Positions 33,500 through 42,409 of a DNA stretch of 64,000 nucleotides are shown here, one piece after another. The stretch's first letter is position 1, and each line of letters begins with the position of its first letter. The translations under genes and the position numbers were made by a program. Source of the DNA: Clostridia bacterium. GTDB lineage: Bacteria > Bacillota > Clostridia > UBA1381 > UBA9506. The stretch covers positions 248,001-312,000 of the forward strand of contig JAFQBK010000012.1 in assembly GCA_017399695.1 (NCBI GenBank). Reading direction: 5' to 3'. The notes under the pieces are model-generated. The model did not search any database and was not told the DNA's origin. It saw only the letters and a program-made list of their open reading frames with translations.

Positions 33500-34329
33500 C
33501 AGCACACCGCCTCTAAGTACCGGTTTACAAAACGGCAAAGCACGTTGATTCCGTCCGCTTTTTGCGAGGTAACGGAAATGAAGTTAGCGCCCCTTTGTAG
33601 GTGAAAGCGACTGAGAAAACTGTCCGGCGACAAAACAGACAACAAATTTTCGCCCTTTTGGTTGTAAATCTTCCGTTTTGCCACGTCAATCGTCACGCAG
33701 TCCCCGGCATCTGCCGGAATGGATAGCGCAAGTTTTTCCCCCGTCTGTTCATTTTGGATGGTAACTTCCCAAAGTTCTTCCTCATCGCCCATAAAATAAA
33801 TTTCAAATACAGGCTCCGCTTCTACATCCCCACGGTTTATGACCGTAGCGGATGACGTGCGTGAGGAAAATCGACAAGGTAAAACAAAGGGTGTTTTGAG
33901 TTCATTGGTGCGTAGAAACAGCGCAACTTTACTCTCATCTTTTTCCTCAAAATACGGTGAATCGCAAGAAAACTGCAAGGCAAAACGGTAATACTGACCA
34001 TACCGTTTTCCCTGCTCAAAGCTGATGCAGCGCGCATAAACCTTTCTGGTCTTCCCATCTCCGTAAATCATAAGCCAGCCCGGTGCATCAAGAATACGAA
34101 TGGTTTTGGCAAGCATTCCCTTCCCGCAAATATCTCCGGCAACGGTAATCACTCTTGCCTCGCGTGTCTCGCTGAGCGTTTTCTGTCCTGGAGTCTCCAC
34201 ATAGACAGCTGTCTCAAAGCTTTTGGGTGGCATCGCAAGACCTGAAATCTCGGTGATACAAAGCAACTCTTTTCCGCCACCTGAAAAACAGAGTTTTCCT
34301 CGCTCATTTTGAAATATCATCTGCGTCAT
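33499..34329 (-). CDS. Distal tail protein (Dit-like)
   Basis: A 276-residue protein in the classical place between tape measure and tail-tip genes. The N-terminal part (LCITEISGLAMPPKSFETAVY and the later REARVITVAGDICG) and the middle FALQFSCDSPYFEE are typical of phage distal tail proteins that form a hexamer at the end of the tail tube. It starts in an ATGA overlap with the preceding gene. Confidence 0.8.
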   Translation of the reverse strand: MTQMIFQNERGKLCFSGGGKELLCITEISGLAMPPKSFETAVYVETPGQKTLSETREARVITVAGDICGKGMLAKTIRILDAPGWLMIYGDGKTRKVYARCISFEQGKRYGQYYRFALQFSCDSPYFEEKDESKVALFLRTNELKTPFVLPCRFSSRTSSATVINRGDVEAEPVFEIYFMGDEEELWEVTIQNEQTGEKLALSIPADAGDCVTIDVAKRKIYNQKGENLLSVLSPDSFLSRFHLQRGANFISVTSQKADGINVLCRFVNRYLEAVC

Positions 34330-35540
34330 CCGTTCCTCATCCTTTCCAGCTCGCTGTGATTGCGTGCACTCTCCAGCTGACGCGCAACTGTTTCTGCACT
34401 GCTTTTGATAATATAAGTAATGGCTGAATGATTCGATACCACCTGCGGCTCGCCCCCCGATTCAGACGCCTGTGAGGGCTCAAACGAGAAACTGTAAGAT
34501 GCCATGAGTTCCCGCACCTTGTCCATCTGCCGCTCAAGCTCTAAAACAAACGCCGAGCCAAAATTTTGTGCCGACACACTGCCGCTGACAAAAAAGCCCT
34601 CCGGAATAGAAAGTCCGGCTTCTCTAAGTTTTTCCTCCATATATTGCTTGGTTTTATCAACACTGTCCGAAAACTGGTCTAAGTACAGCTTCGAAGAAAT
34701 TTCTCCGGCAAGCGCCTGCTTTTGGTTCCATTTCCCAAGATAGTCCAAAAATTTATCCGTTCCCGCAGTTGCCAAAAGCTCTGCCAGCTTTGTCCCGTCC
34801 TCCACCGACAAATCGGCCAGTTCCGAAAAGAACGCATAGACATTATCACTGGAAAATCCATTTTCAAACATTCGGGTTTTCACCGCAGACAAAAGCTCGG
34901 AATACCTCTTAAGCTCATTGATTTGCTGACCTAAATCCGCCAAATCCTGATATACGACATTTTTGCCGTTCGGTCCCATTCCGACAAAGGTGATGTTTTT
35001 GGCAAGCACCCCGAAGTCCTTGAGCTTTTCTTCCATTTTGTCCTGCGCACGCACAGTGCTTCCAATGGAATCATCGGCATACTCTGCAATATCACGATAA
35101 ATATCACGAATATCACTTTTCAGCGATTCTAATATTTCTTTTTCCTTTTCAGCCGCCTGTTTTAAGGAATCAAGGTACTCCTCATCCGATAGCTTTTTCA
35201 GCCGGAGTGCTTCTTTCTGCCTGATAAGCTGCGCATTGGTCGCATTTTTTGCCGAAGCAAGTCTTTTTTGATATTCCTTCCGTCTGTTTGCCTCTTCTCG
35301 TTGCGCATTTTCCGCATCCAGTCGCTGTTTTTCCTGCAAATACAGTGCCTGCGCACCGAGCATTCCCTCATAAAATGAATCAATGTCGCCACTTGCTTTT
35401 TGATGGGCAGACGACAACTTGTCCACCAATTCTTCGGCTATTTTTGATATACTTTCTTCCTGTTTTTTGACATGGCCAGCGAAATTATCAATACTCTCTT
35501 TTGACCATATTTCCTTTCCCTCGACCGAAGAACGCCCCAT
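34326..35540 (-). CDS. Short tape-measure candidate
   Basis: A 404-residue, strongly helical and charged protein. About residues 70-150 form a coiled-coil run rich in Lys, Glu, Arg and Gln (QEKQRLDAENAQREEANRRK). The gene lies between the Gp15-type gene and the distal tail gene, where the tape measure always is. Most siphophage tape measures are 600-2000 residues; this one is short and lacks an obvious hydrophobic segment. If about 1.5 angstrom per residue applies, the tail would be near 60 nm. This function is inferred from position. Confidence 0.65.
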   Translation of the reverse strand: MGRSSVEGKEIWSKESIDNFAGHVKKQEESISKIAEELVDKLSSAHQKASGDIDSFYEGMLGAQALYLQEKQRLDAENAQREEANRRKEYQKRLASAKNATNAQLIRQKEALRLKKLSDEEYLDSLKQAAEKEKEILESLKSDIRDIYRDIAEYADDSIGSTVRAQDKMEEKLKDFGVLAKNITFVGMGPNGKNVVYQDLADLGQQINELKRYSELLSAVKTRMFENGFSSDNVYAFFSELADLSVEDGTKLAELLATAGTDKFLDYLGKWNQKQALAGEISSKLYLDQFSDSVDKTKQYMEEKLREAGLSIPEGFFVSGSVSAQNFGSAFVLELERQMDKVRELMASYSFSFEPSQASESGGEPQVVSNHSAITYIIKSSAETVARQLESARNHSELERMRNG

Positions 35541-35555
35541 AGGCCCCCTCCTTTC

Positions 35556-36116
35556 CTATATCAGTCCGTCCAACACCATCGCCGGCTGGACAGCTTCTTC
35601 CATTTCATCCTGCGGCAGGCGATACAGCCACTTCATGCGCCGATAATAGTTTTTCTCGCTTCCGCTTACGCGACTTAAATCAAGCGCACGAATCCGTATC
35701 ACCTGCATCAGTTTGGACTTTGCGGAAAGAGAGTGGAAAAGCGCTAAAAACTTCCACCAATGAAGATTTTCTGTCGTAAGGTCAATATGATATTGCGCAA
35801 GAAACGCCGCATATATCATATCCGCATCCTCTGTAAAATCGTAAATCCGCTTCCTTACTTTTTCTTCCGTCGGCAGCGACTTGCGTTTTGGATGCCCCGC
35901 ATAAAAATCAAGTAAAAGAGCTAGCGCAGATTCTAAACTGTCCGGCAGCGTTTCTGCATAACAAAGAACAAGCATCCGAACCGCCTTCTCCTGCCAGGGA
36001 AGAGCCGAAAACAAAATCTGTTCAAACTCCATCCACACACGAAAATCCGTACGAATCGGATACTCTTTCCCGTCACACTCCACCGCCTCCGGCACATCTT
36101 GCACAAGACTTAACAT
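35556..36116 (-). CDS. Phage Gp15-family protein (tail assembly)
   Basis: A 186-residue protein with the features of the Bacteriophage Gp15 family: an N-terminal IRTDFRVWMEFEQIL and a middle TTENLHWWKFLALFHSLSAKSKLMQVIRIRALDL. These proteins are located before the tape measure and are thought to be tail assembly chaperones. No frameshift site leading into a second frame is visible here. The stop is 15 bases before the tape-measure start. Confidence 0.82.
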   Translation of the reverse strand: MLSLVQDVPEAVECDGKEYPIRTDFRVWMEFEQILFSALPWQEKAVRMLVLCYAETLPDSLESALALLLDFYAGHPKRKSLPTEEKVRKRIYDFTEDADMIYAAFLAQYHIDLTTENLHWWKFLALFHSLSAKSKLMQVIRIRALDLSRVSGSEKNYYRRMKWLYRLPQDEMEEAVQPAMVLDGLI

Positions 36117-36140
36117 TTCCTCTCTCTTTCCTTTCCGCTA

Positions 36141-36623
36141 TTACTCCGTAAATGTCAGGGTATGCCAGTTGTCCTCTGTGCTCGCATAGCCGGACACCTT
36201 ATCCCCCGAGGTCTTAAAGCTTCCGTTGTAGATATACGCCTCGGCACCTGCGCCCTCGCTGTCCGGAATGACCGCAAAATCGCGCTTTACGGCAGAGAAT
36301 TTACCGTCTGCCTCCTCGGTTAAATCGACCAGTACAATCGAGCGCACGGCTTCCGTTCCGGTGAGCTCACCGTCGGTAATGCCCACCAGGTCCTGATGCA
36401 CGGGGTTGCCGCTGAATCGGTCAAACGCATAAGAAATGGAGGGGCTGTAACCCACAATATCATTTCTTTCATGTTCTTCATCAATATACTGACGCTTGTA
36501 TTCTTTCGGGTTTGCCGTTTTGGAGAATTCCGTAAAACCACTCATGCGGTGGTAGCTTACGCCATCTTCTGTCGGCACGCCGTAAAATGCCAGTTTCTGA
36601 CATCTTTTTACTAACTGCTCCAT
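36141..36623 (-). CDS. Major tail tube protein
   Basis: A 160-residue protein with typical tail-tube features: KLAFYGVPTEDGVSYHRMSGFTEFSKTANPKEYKRQYIDE at the N-terminus and IVGYSPSISYAFDRF, as in tail tube proteins of Listeria A118-like and clostridial siphophages. It should polymerise into the inner tube. There is no sheath gene beside it, which supports a non-contractile tail. Confidence 0.82.
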   Translation of the reverse strand: MEQLVKRCQKLAFYGVPTEDGVSYHRMSGFTEFSKTANPKEYKRQYIDEEHERNDIVGYSPSISYAFDRFSGNPVHQDLVGITDGELTGTEAVRSIVLVDLTEEADGKFSAVKRDFAVIPDSEGAGAEAYIYNGSFKTSGDKVSGYASTEDNWHTLTFTE

Positions 36624-36626
36624 CTG

Positions 36627-37046
36627 TTATTCCTCCTTCAAATAAATCAAGCTGCATTCCATCTGATATTTTGCCGTATCCCCGGCGTGGTCTTTCTTTC
36701 TACCTGCCGAAATCGCGCGAATGCTTTGGGGTGATAAGCCCGCCTCTAGCTTTGGCAATTCTCCCTTCGCGGTTTTTTCCTCGAGCCATAGGGCAAGCTT
36801 TTCATAAAACTCTGCGATAGCGAGCTGTTCATCCACGCTTTTTGCAATCCACTCACGCGACGCAAATACAAAGTCAAACCGCATGAGTTTTCCGCCATCA
36901 GCGTAGCTGTGAACCAGCTCCTCGCCTCCGGTTCTTATGATTGCATACTCCCGAGGCTCGGAACCTAAATAATCCACATTCAGACGCCCGCTGGATAGAA
37001 GTGGGCAGGAACACATAAACTCCCTGATTGCTTCTGTGATACTCAT
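36627..37046 (-). CDS. Minor capsid/tail terminator-like protein
   Basis: A 139-residue protein located between head closure and tail tube genes, the usual place of the tail terminator. The sequence (SITEAIREFMCSCPLLSSGRLNVDYLG, and DFVFASREWIAKSVDEQLAIAEFYEKLALWLEE) resembles the minor capsid proteins of A118-like phages. ATG 37046 has GGAGGTG seven bases upstream, so the longer frame to 37088 that overlaps the previous gene is not used. Confidence 0.68.
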   Translation of the reverse strand: MSITEAIREFMCSCPLLSSGRLNVDYLGSEPREYAIIRTGGEELVHSYADGGKLMRFDFVFASREWIAKSVDEQLAIAEFYEKLALWLEEKTAKGELPKLEAGLSPQSIRAISAGRKKDHAGDTAKYQMECSLIYLKEE

Positions 37047-37060
37047 ACTGCCACACCTCC

Positions 37061-37393
37061 CTACCTGCAAATAATTTTGTAATGCCACATCCTCTTGCTA
37101 CCTCTCCTGTTGTCCGAAAACCCGTTGACGATTAAGCTATCCACCGACGGTACAGGCTCGTCCGTCAGCCCGAGTACCACACGGTCCCCAATCGCAAGCA
37201 CCAGAGCCTCACTTTGCGGCACACGAATGATACATTCCCGGGACCGCCACGGCCCATCCTGGCTGTGGCGGCGTTCCTCTTCATAGGTCTTATAAATAGA
37301 AACATTTTTGATGATTTGCCGCTTGAAAACTTCCTTTCGGGTCTCGGCATCAATTTCTGCATGATACACCGTAATATCGCCGTTCGTTATCAT
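37061..37393 (-). CDS. Head-closure/minor capsid protein
   Basis: A 110-residue protein (TVYHAEIDAETRKEVFKRQI, ALVLAIGDRVVLGL and VNGFSDNRRGSKRMWHYKI) in the connector region, with size and beta-rich character of head-closure or minor capsid proteins of A118-like phages. ATG overlaps the end of the preceding connector gene by four bases (ATGA type). Confidence 0.68.
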   Translation of the reverse strand: MITNGDITVYHAEIDAETRKEVFKRQIIKNVSIYKTYEEERRHSQDGPWRSRECIIRVPQSEALVLAIGDRVVLGLTDEPVPSVDSLIVNGFSDNRRGSKRMWHYKIICR

Positions 37394-37728
37394 ACGCCAA
37401 TCCCCCTGTAGACCAAAGAGGACGGGAGATACCGAACCGCGATGCGGTACATCTCTGCCTCGCTCGGTTCGAGATAATCCACGCGGTAGCCGTCATTGGT
37501 TTCTGAGCGAATCCCCTGCCTTGCGGCCTGGTCCCAGTAGAGCTCGCTGACGGCACATTCTGCGTGCTTTACCTCGTCTGTCAATTCAGATAGGGTCTCA
37601 ATTTTTCCATTGGTCAGCCAATCCAGATAGCATTTTGCCTTGATGGCCGCCGATTGATAATCCTCCCGGGTAGGAATCAGCCTGCCGCAAAACTCATCCT
37701 GATAATAATTAAAATCTGTATACGGCAT
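37390..37728 (-). CDS. Head-tail connector protein
   Basis: A 112-residue helical protein directly after the major capsid gene, as for Gp6-like head-tail adaptors: AIKAKCYLDWLTNGKIETLSELTDEVKHAECAVSELYW. The ATG at 37728 is preceded by GGGAGGAG with five bases of spacing; an in-frame ATG at 37743 lies upstream of this site and is not used. Confidence 0.72.
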   Translation of the reverse strand: MPYTDFNYYQDEFCGRLIPTREDYQSAAIKAKCYLDWLTNGKIETLSELTDEVKHAECAVSELYWDQAARQGIRSETNDGYRVDYLEPSEAEMYRIAVRYLPSSLVYRGIGV

Positions 37729-37742
37729 AAAAACTCCTCCCA

Positions 37743-38615
37743 TTATGCCTTGGTACTTACATAAATACCTTTGTTCTTATTTTCAAATACACGGTTTAAG
37801 CCGTAAATACGATAACCAAACTTATAAGCATCTGCATCCGGATTTGCATCCGGCAGAATAACCTTCGGTGCCTGATGCTTGGTAATCTGAAGTACGCTCG
37901 GCTTGTGAACAATCATAAAATTAATGTCCTCGGCATCTGCAGATTTTGCAAAGCCGCCGGCAATGTCCTCTGCGGTTTTGCCGGTAAGCAGGTCAACAGA
38001 GGTAACAAATCTTGCCTGCGGTACGGTAATAATCGCTGCAAAACGCTTTAAGATTTCCTTCGACTTTGTCATATCAACGCCGTCAATTAAGTCTAAAAGC
38101 GTTGGAGTGATAAACAGATAGCGTTCTTCCTCGCCGACCTCCGCCTCGTCCATCACGGCTTTTGCCTGACGCAGCGCCTCTAAAACTTCAGTGCCGTCCG
38201 TAAAGGTTTCTGCTTCATCGCTGCCAATGCCTGCTTCGGATGCATACTGTGCAAAACGAACAGCATCCAGCTCCGGAACCACTTTCGTACGGATAAATTC
38301 ACCGGAGAGCTTGCCGAATGCTACGCCTGCAGTCTCTTCATTATCCATCGCATCAACAGAGAACATTCTGCCACGCTCATAGTTAAACTGAACCGTTTCG
38401 TGCGTCAGCTTCACATCGCCGGTGGCATAGCCGCTGTTGCGGTCATATTCGCCCAGACCGGAAAGCTCCATTTTCGGAATAATCAGCTCATTGGCATTTG
38501 CGCCCTGCTGGACCAAAAGACCGTCACTTTCCAAAACTGCAGATTTTGCAGACTGCTGATAAACCTCGTCTAAAAGAGTCGTATAATTTTTAAATAACTG
38601 AATGGAATTTGCCAT
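37743..38615 (-). CDS. Major capsid protein
   Basis: A 290-residue HK97-fold-type coat protein. Typical runs are the helical N-terminus (QLFKNYTTLLDEVYQQSAKSAVL), the early hairpin (LIIPKMELSGLGEYDRNSGY), the spine helix region around EFIRTKVVPELDAVRFAQYA and the closing RIYGLNRVFENKNKGIYV. There is no delta domain or protease site at the N-terminus, consistent with the absence of a protease gene. It follows the scaffold gene by 27 bases. Confidence 0.85.
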   Translation of the reverse strand: MANSIQLFKNYTTLLDEVYQQSAKSAVLESDGLLVQQGANANELIIPKMELSGLGEYDRNSGYATGDVKLTHETVQFNYERGRMFSVDAMDNEETAGVAFGKLSGEFIRTKVVPELDAVRFAQYASEAGIGSDEAETFTDGTEVLEALRQAKAVMDEAEVGEEERYLFITPTLLDLIDGVDMTKSKEILKRFAAIITVPQARFVTSVDLLTGKTAEDIAGGFAKSADAEDINFMIVHKPSVLQITKHQAPKVILPDANPDADAYKFGYRIYGLNRVFENKNKGIYVSTKA

Positions 38616-38642
38616 TACCTCTCACCTTTTCCCTTTCTCACA

Positions 38643-39176
38643 TTAAATTCCCATTGCCTGACGAATCGCACCGGATTCGTCCGTCTTCTGCATACCGCTG
38701 ACACTTTGCGAAAAACTCGGCGCCGGCGTTTCCGCCTGAAACAGATAGCCGTACTTTTCCTTTAAGCCAAAGAGCTGTTCTTTCGCCCCCATGACCTCGC
38801 CCTCGGAAATAGTTACCTTTTCCCAATCCATCAAAGCATCCAAAAGTTCAGCGTTTTTGACCCCGTTTTCACGGTAAAGACGCTCGGTTTCCTTTTGAAT
38901 CAGGGATTGATTCTCTTGTCTTTGAAACTCCGCTTCCGCCTGTTCCGCCTTTTCTTTCCATGCCGAAAGCTCATTTTTCAAGCCCTCAATATCCAGTGCC
39001 TCATATGCAGAAAGCATTTCCTCTTTTTGTTTGATTTCCCCTCTTAACCGTTCAAGCTCCAGCCGTTCATTCTGATTTGCGCTTTTCGTTCGCTCAATAT
39101 CTCTGCCGTTCATGGCAAGTATTCTGTCTGCCTGCTCCCGGTTAAGCCCCAGTTGCATCAATTCTTCTGTCTTCAT
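38643..39176 (-). CDS. Scaffold protein (phage GP20-like)
   Basis: A 177-residue, coiled-coil protein before the capsid gene, as expected for a scaffold. The N-terminus KTEELMQLGLNREQADRIL and the helical middle (LELERLRGEIKQKEEML) are like phage minor structural GP20 proteins. ATG 39176 has GGGAGGAG eight bases upstream, so the longer frame from 39245 is not used. Scaffolds of this type leave the shell without proteolysis in some phages. Confidence 0.8.
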   Translation of the reverse strand: MKTEELMQLGLNREQADRILAMNGRDIERTKSANQNERLELERLRGEIKQKEEMLSAYEALDIEGLKNELSAWKEKAEQAEAEFQRQENQSLIQKETERLYRENGVKNAELLDALMDWEKVTISEGEVMGAKEQLFGLKEKYGYLFQAETPAPSFSQSVSGMQKTDESGAIRQAMGI

Positions 39177-39287
39177 TCGATACACTCCTCCCATAACTTG
39201 CGCGAAATACGCGCTGTGACTACGCTTTTTAGGTGGTCGCATCACCTATCCCCTGCTGATTAGGCCCGCAGACCGGCCCATATAGAA

Positions 39288-40673
39288 TCAGTCAGCCGCC
39301 GAACCCTCACCGATGCGAAAGACACGCTCGGAAAGGGCTGCTTTTGCCTGTTCCTCACTTTCACCGAAATACCACATCCGAAATTCCCACGGCAGCATAA
39401 TCCCGTCGGATACCAACTGCTTTTTCTCTTCAAATTCCGCTTTGCGGTCCGCAATCATGCTGTCGTCAAACTCAAACGAAATATCGTACTCGCCCTCCGG
39501 CGCAAGACCATAGAGACTGCACAGAGTATCCATCGCGGAAACAAGCTCGGAAAGCGCAATCCAAAGCGCTTTCTGCACATCGCAAATCATCGAATAGCTT
39601 CTCTGCTTGGACGCCCTGACCTCTTCTGCCGTCTTGTCCACATTGTCCACATCCGATAGTGTGCCATAAGCAAGCCCGCAGTTGAACTCAATCTTGCGTA
39701 AGATTGAGTTCAGTCCGCGCAAAATATGCTCCTCACGAAGCGTCGGTGTCCAGTCAGAGAATAAGTCGTCTCCACCCTGCTCAATACCGAGCAAACGGTA
39801 AAGACGCTTGTCAGGAATCACCGCCTGCCCGTTTTTATCGAGACGAAATGCCATATCCGAAACATATAGCGCACGCTCCCCACTTTCAAATTCCCATAAA
39901 AGGCGCGAGTACTGCTTGTCCGCCTCGCAAATCAACTCACCGGCTCTGGAATAAACCGAAACCCCGAGGGGCGAGCTATCATCAACTGTGTTTGCATACG
40001 GCACCTTGAAATATCCGATGAGTAGTGTGGATACATTTTCAATCAATACCTGCGGAGATAAATGAGCCCAGGAGGAAACCTCAGAAAGCGGAATCTCCAT
40101 CCCCAAAACGCCCTCTGTGTGACTTACAAACGCGCGGTTGGTGATATGATATCCCTCGGCATCAATGAGATGTTTCTCGAGTCGCGTATAAATCTTGTCA
40201 CCGGACTTTTCCTGTGCCACAAAAATTGCGCCCGTCATCTTTCCCGAGCCGTCGAACGCCGTGGGGAAAAAGCAATCCGCCTGCACCATATCGACAGAAA
40301 TCCTCTTACCATCGACGTACGGCTTAAATACGAGCCCGCCTTTCGCGCATCCGTATTCAATGTATCTGCGAAGCTTATCCAATACCGGCTGATACATCTT
40401 ATGCAAGAATTCCGCCCTCGCACTACCTGTGATTTCAGAACGCATTTCCACCGTCGTGAGCCTCGCCACCTCCGCCGCAATCGACGCCGGAAGATTCAGC
40501 GTTTTGACACGCTCGCTCTTCCACGGCGGCACATCATCATACATATCCGCCCACAACTTCTGCGCCTGTCGCATTTTGGAAGATACCACTCCCTGCTCCC
40601 CCAGTGTCTGTAATGCGTTTTTCCCTTTGCTCATTTGCACCATCCTTTTCATCCATTTTCTGAATTCAAACAT
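39288..40673 (-). CDS. Portal protein
   Basis: A 461-residue portal of the SPP1/A118-like type: the N-terminus has MYDDVPPWKSERVKTLNLPASIAAEVARL, the wing and stem region carries DSSPLGVSVYSRAGELICEADKQYSRLLWEFESGERALYV, and the C-terminal part has the clip/crown-like helices (KTAEEVRASKQRSYSMICDVQKAL). It makes the dodecameric DNA entry ring at one vertex. It follows the terminase gene by 29 bases. No Mu-F/SPP1-gp7-like minor capsid gene follows it, unlike in most relatives. Confidence 0.85.
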   Translation of the reverse strand: MFEFRKWMKRMVQMSKGKNALQTLGEQGVVSSKMRQAQKLWADMYDDVPPWKSERVKTLNLPASIAAEVARLTTVEMRSEITGSARAEFLHKMYQPVLDKLRRYIEYGCAKGGLVFKPYVDGKRISVDMVQADCFFPTAFDGSGKMTGAIFVAQEKSGDKIYTRLEKHLIDAEGYHITNRAFVSHTEGVLGMEIPLSEVSSWAHLSPQVLIENVSTLLIGYFKVPYANTVDDSSPLGVSVYSRAGELICEADKQYSRLLWEFESGERALYVSDMAFRLDKNGQAVIPDKRLYRLLGIEQGGDDLFSDWTPTLREEHILRGLNSILRKIEFNCGLAYGTLSDVDNVDKTAEEVRASKQRSYSMICDVQKALWIALSELVSAMDTLCSLYGLAPEGEYDISFEFDDSMIADRKAEFEEKKQLVSDGIMLPWEFRMWYFGESEEQAKAALSERVFRIGEGSAAD

Positions 40674-40702
40674 CTCTTCACCCCTTATGAAACTTTCTGC
40701 AC

Positions 40703-41899
40703 TCAGCGAAACCGCCGCCGCAGAATGGTATTACAAAAATAACGAACATCATCCATCGCGTGGTCATTGGCTTTCACCACGGTATCGTCCTCCGCTTCCT
40801 CATCCCACACATAAGAACGGAATTCTGATATGCATCCCCGGCAAGTATCGGAAAATAAGAGCTTGCCTTGCGCAAGATAAGAAAAAACCAAGCGAATCCC
40901 GTCTAAAACCTTGTTGTCTGCTTTTTTCACCGCAAAACGCCCTGCTCGTTTAATGCAGGCAATAAAGCTTGCAGCTGAAGGGTCAATGATGACCTGACGA
41001 ATCGGTAAATCTCCGGCGAGCCTTTCTAGCGCATCGTAATATTCCTCATCGGTCATCTGTCGTCGTTCTCTTCGTCCGTCATAATAAAACTCCCGAAGCC
41101 GTACCGCACGTTCCTTTTCCCAATCCACCTGCCATAAGCCCATCGAGCATGGATTTAATGTTCCATAATCGATGGAAATGTAGTAATCCCCACCGTCAGG
41201 CGGAAATTCGCTGATAATGTGCCGACTCGGTTCGAAATTCGGATATACCAAGCCTTCTGCATTTACCCATGCACCACAGATGAATCGCTCATAAAAAACG
41301 CCGGTATATTCCTTTTTGAGATTCTCAACAAAATCAGGAGACAAAAAGGAGTTGTCATCAATCAAGAATTTCTCCACCCGCAAATCGAGTTCATCTTTTC
41401 GGTCCAGATACTTTTTCTTCAACCAATGCTCCGGCGAGTCGGGGTTCGTCGTACCAATGAGCTTCGCCCCACGCTTAGATAGCCTCGATAAGAGCATTGC
41501 AAAAAAGCCTTGCGGAAAGAGCGTAATCTCATCGCAGTATGCGCCGAAAAGCGTCATGCCCCTGATTTTCTCCTCCGACCGCACATCAGATGCACCCTCC
41601 AAATAAATCTTTCTGCCAAAAAGTCGCGCCTCTTTGCTTGATAAGCTATATGTAAAATACTTAGAACCAGCCAGTGCCTCCAGTAAGGATAAACAATTTC
41701 GCTTTAAAGATTCCATTGTTTTTCCGCACATCATATACTGCCCGTCCCGCGGCATCTGTGAAATCCAAAGCGCCCAAAGAACTAAACTAATGAAGGTTTT
41801 CCCCGACCGTACTGAGCCCTCTAAAATGTTGAGTCGCCCCATCCCTCCGCAAAGCGAGGAAAGCAAAAAGCGACACTGCTTTTCTGAAAGCCATTGCAT
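40703..41899 (-). CDS. Terminase large subunit, PBSX type
   Basis: A 398-residue packaging motor. Walker A is GSVRSGKT (28-35), Walker B ends in YCDEIT (Asp123, Glu124), and the coupling segment is LIGTTNPDSPEHWL. The C-terminal RNase-H-like nuclease shows Asp244 (SIDYG), Asp306 (IIDPSA) and Asp383/384 (HAMDDVRYF). The N-terminal sequence NILEGSVRSGKT is like the PBSX family, and PBSX itself packages random host DNA. The active sites look intact. It starts directly after the TerS-like gene. Confidence 0.92.
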   Translation of the reverse strand: MQWLSEKQCRFLLSSLCGGMGRLNILEGSVRSGKTFISLVLWALWISQMPRDGQYMMCGKTMESLKRNCLSLLEALAGSKYFTYSLSSKEARLFGRKIYLEGASDVRSEEKIRGMTLFGAYCDEITLFPQGFFAMLLSRLSKRGAKLIGTTNPDSPEHWLKKKYLDRKDELDLRVEKFLIDDNSFLSPDFVENLKKEYTGVFYERFICGAWVNAEGLVYPNFEPSRHIISEFPPDGGDYYISIDYGTLNPCSMGLWQVDWEKERAVRLREFYYDGRRERRQMTDEEYYDALERLAGDLPIRQVIIDPSAASFIACIKRAGRFAVKKADNKVLDGIRLVFSYLAQGKLLFSDTCRGCISEFRSYVWDEEAEDDTVVKANDHAMDDVRYFCNTILRRRFR

Positions 41900-42400
41900 T
41901 CACTCCGGTTCCAAGGGAATTTCACTCTCTAAATGAGCCTCATCCCCCACAACGTAAGTATTTCTATTGCTAAATATGTTATTATCCAGGCTTTCGTCTC
42001 TATTTTCATTTACCTTTCCTCCACATATCCATATTTTTTCTTTTTCATTTATTTTACAGAGCGCTTTCACCATTTCCTCCAAAGGAATCTGCGGTTCACC
42101 ACTCTCTTCTTCCAGCAAGGCTTTGACCTCTTTAAAAGCGGCAACATCCCCTTTTTCAATTGCTTTATCTAGGACCGACTGCGCCAGAAGAAGCGCGTGA
42201 TTAACGTCTTTTCCCTGATACCCGTTTGCTAACAATTCCTCTTTCTTTGCATCCTCTGCCGGCATTTTCAAAAGCTCAGCCATGTAGTCCCCCAAAGAGC
42301 GTTCATTTTTCTTTATATTTCTTTTCTTCTTCACCACTTTAGTTTTAGTTTCGAATTTATTTTTCACTTCTTTCACCACTTTTGAGTTTTTTGCCGCCAT
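41900..42400 (-). CDS. Terminase small subunit-like protein
   Basis: A 166-residue protein in the place of TerS. It begins with a very basic stretch (about 1-32), then has a helical part with the pattern NHALLLAQSVLDKAIEKGDVAAFKEVKALL, which resembles small terminase-like proteins of clostridial phages (KAL-x-GD-x-KAFE type). The acidic end (EAHLESEIPLEPE) is likely disordered. DNA recognition of a pac site is not assured. It is the first intact gene behind the SOS-type promoter, with GAGGTG before its ATG. Confidence 0.68.
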   Translation of the reverse strand: MAAKNSKVVKEVKNKFETKTKVVKKKRNIKKNERSLGDYMAELLKMPAEDAKKEELLANGYQGKDVNHALLLAQSVLDKAIEKGDVAAFKEVKALLEEESGEPQIPLEEMVKALCKINEKEKIWICGGKVNENRDESLDNNIFSNRNTYVVGDEAHLESEIPLEPE

Positions 42401-42409
42401 TTTTTCACC

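Noticed and set aside
39260-39454. Minus-strand frame of 64 codons overlapping the end of the portal gene, considered as a missing minor head protein
   Set aside because: It lies in another frame within the portal gene, is rich in Arg and Cys and has no ribosome binding site.
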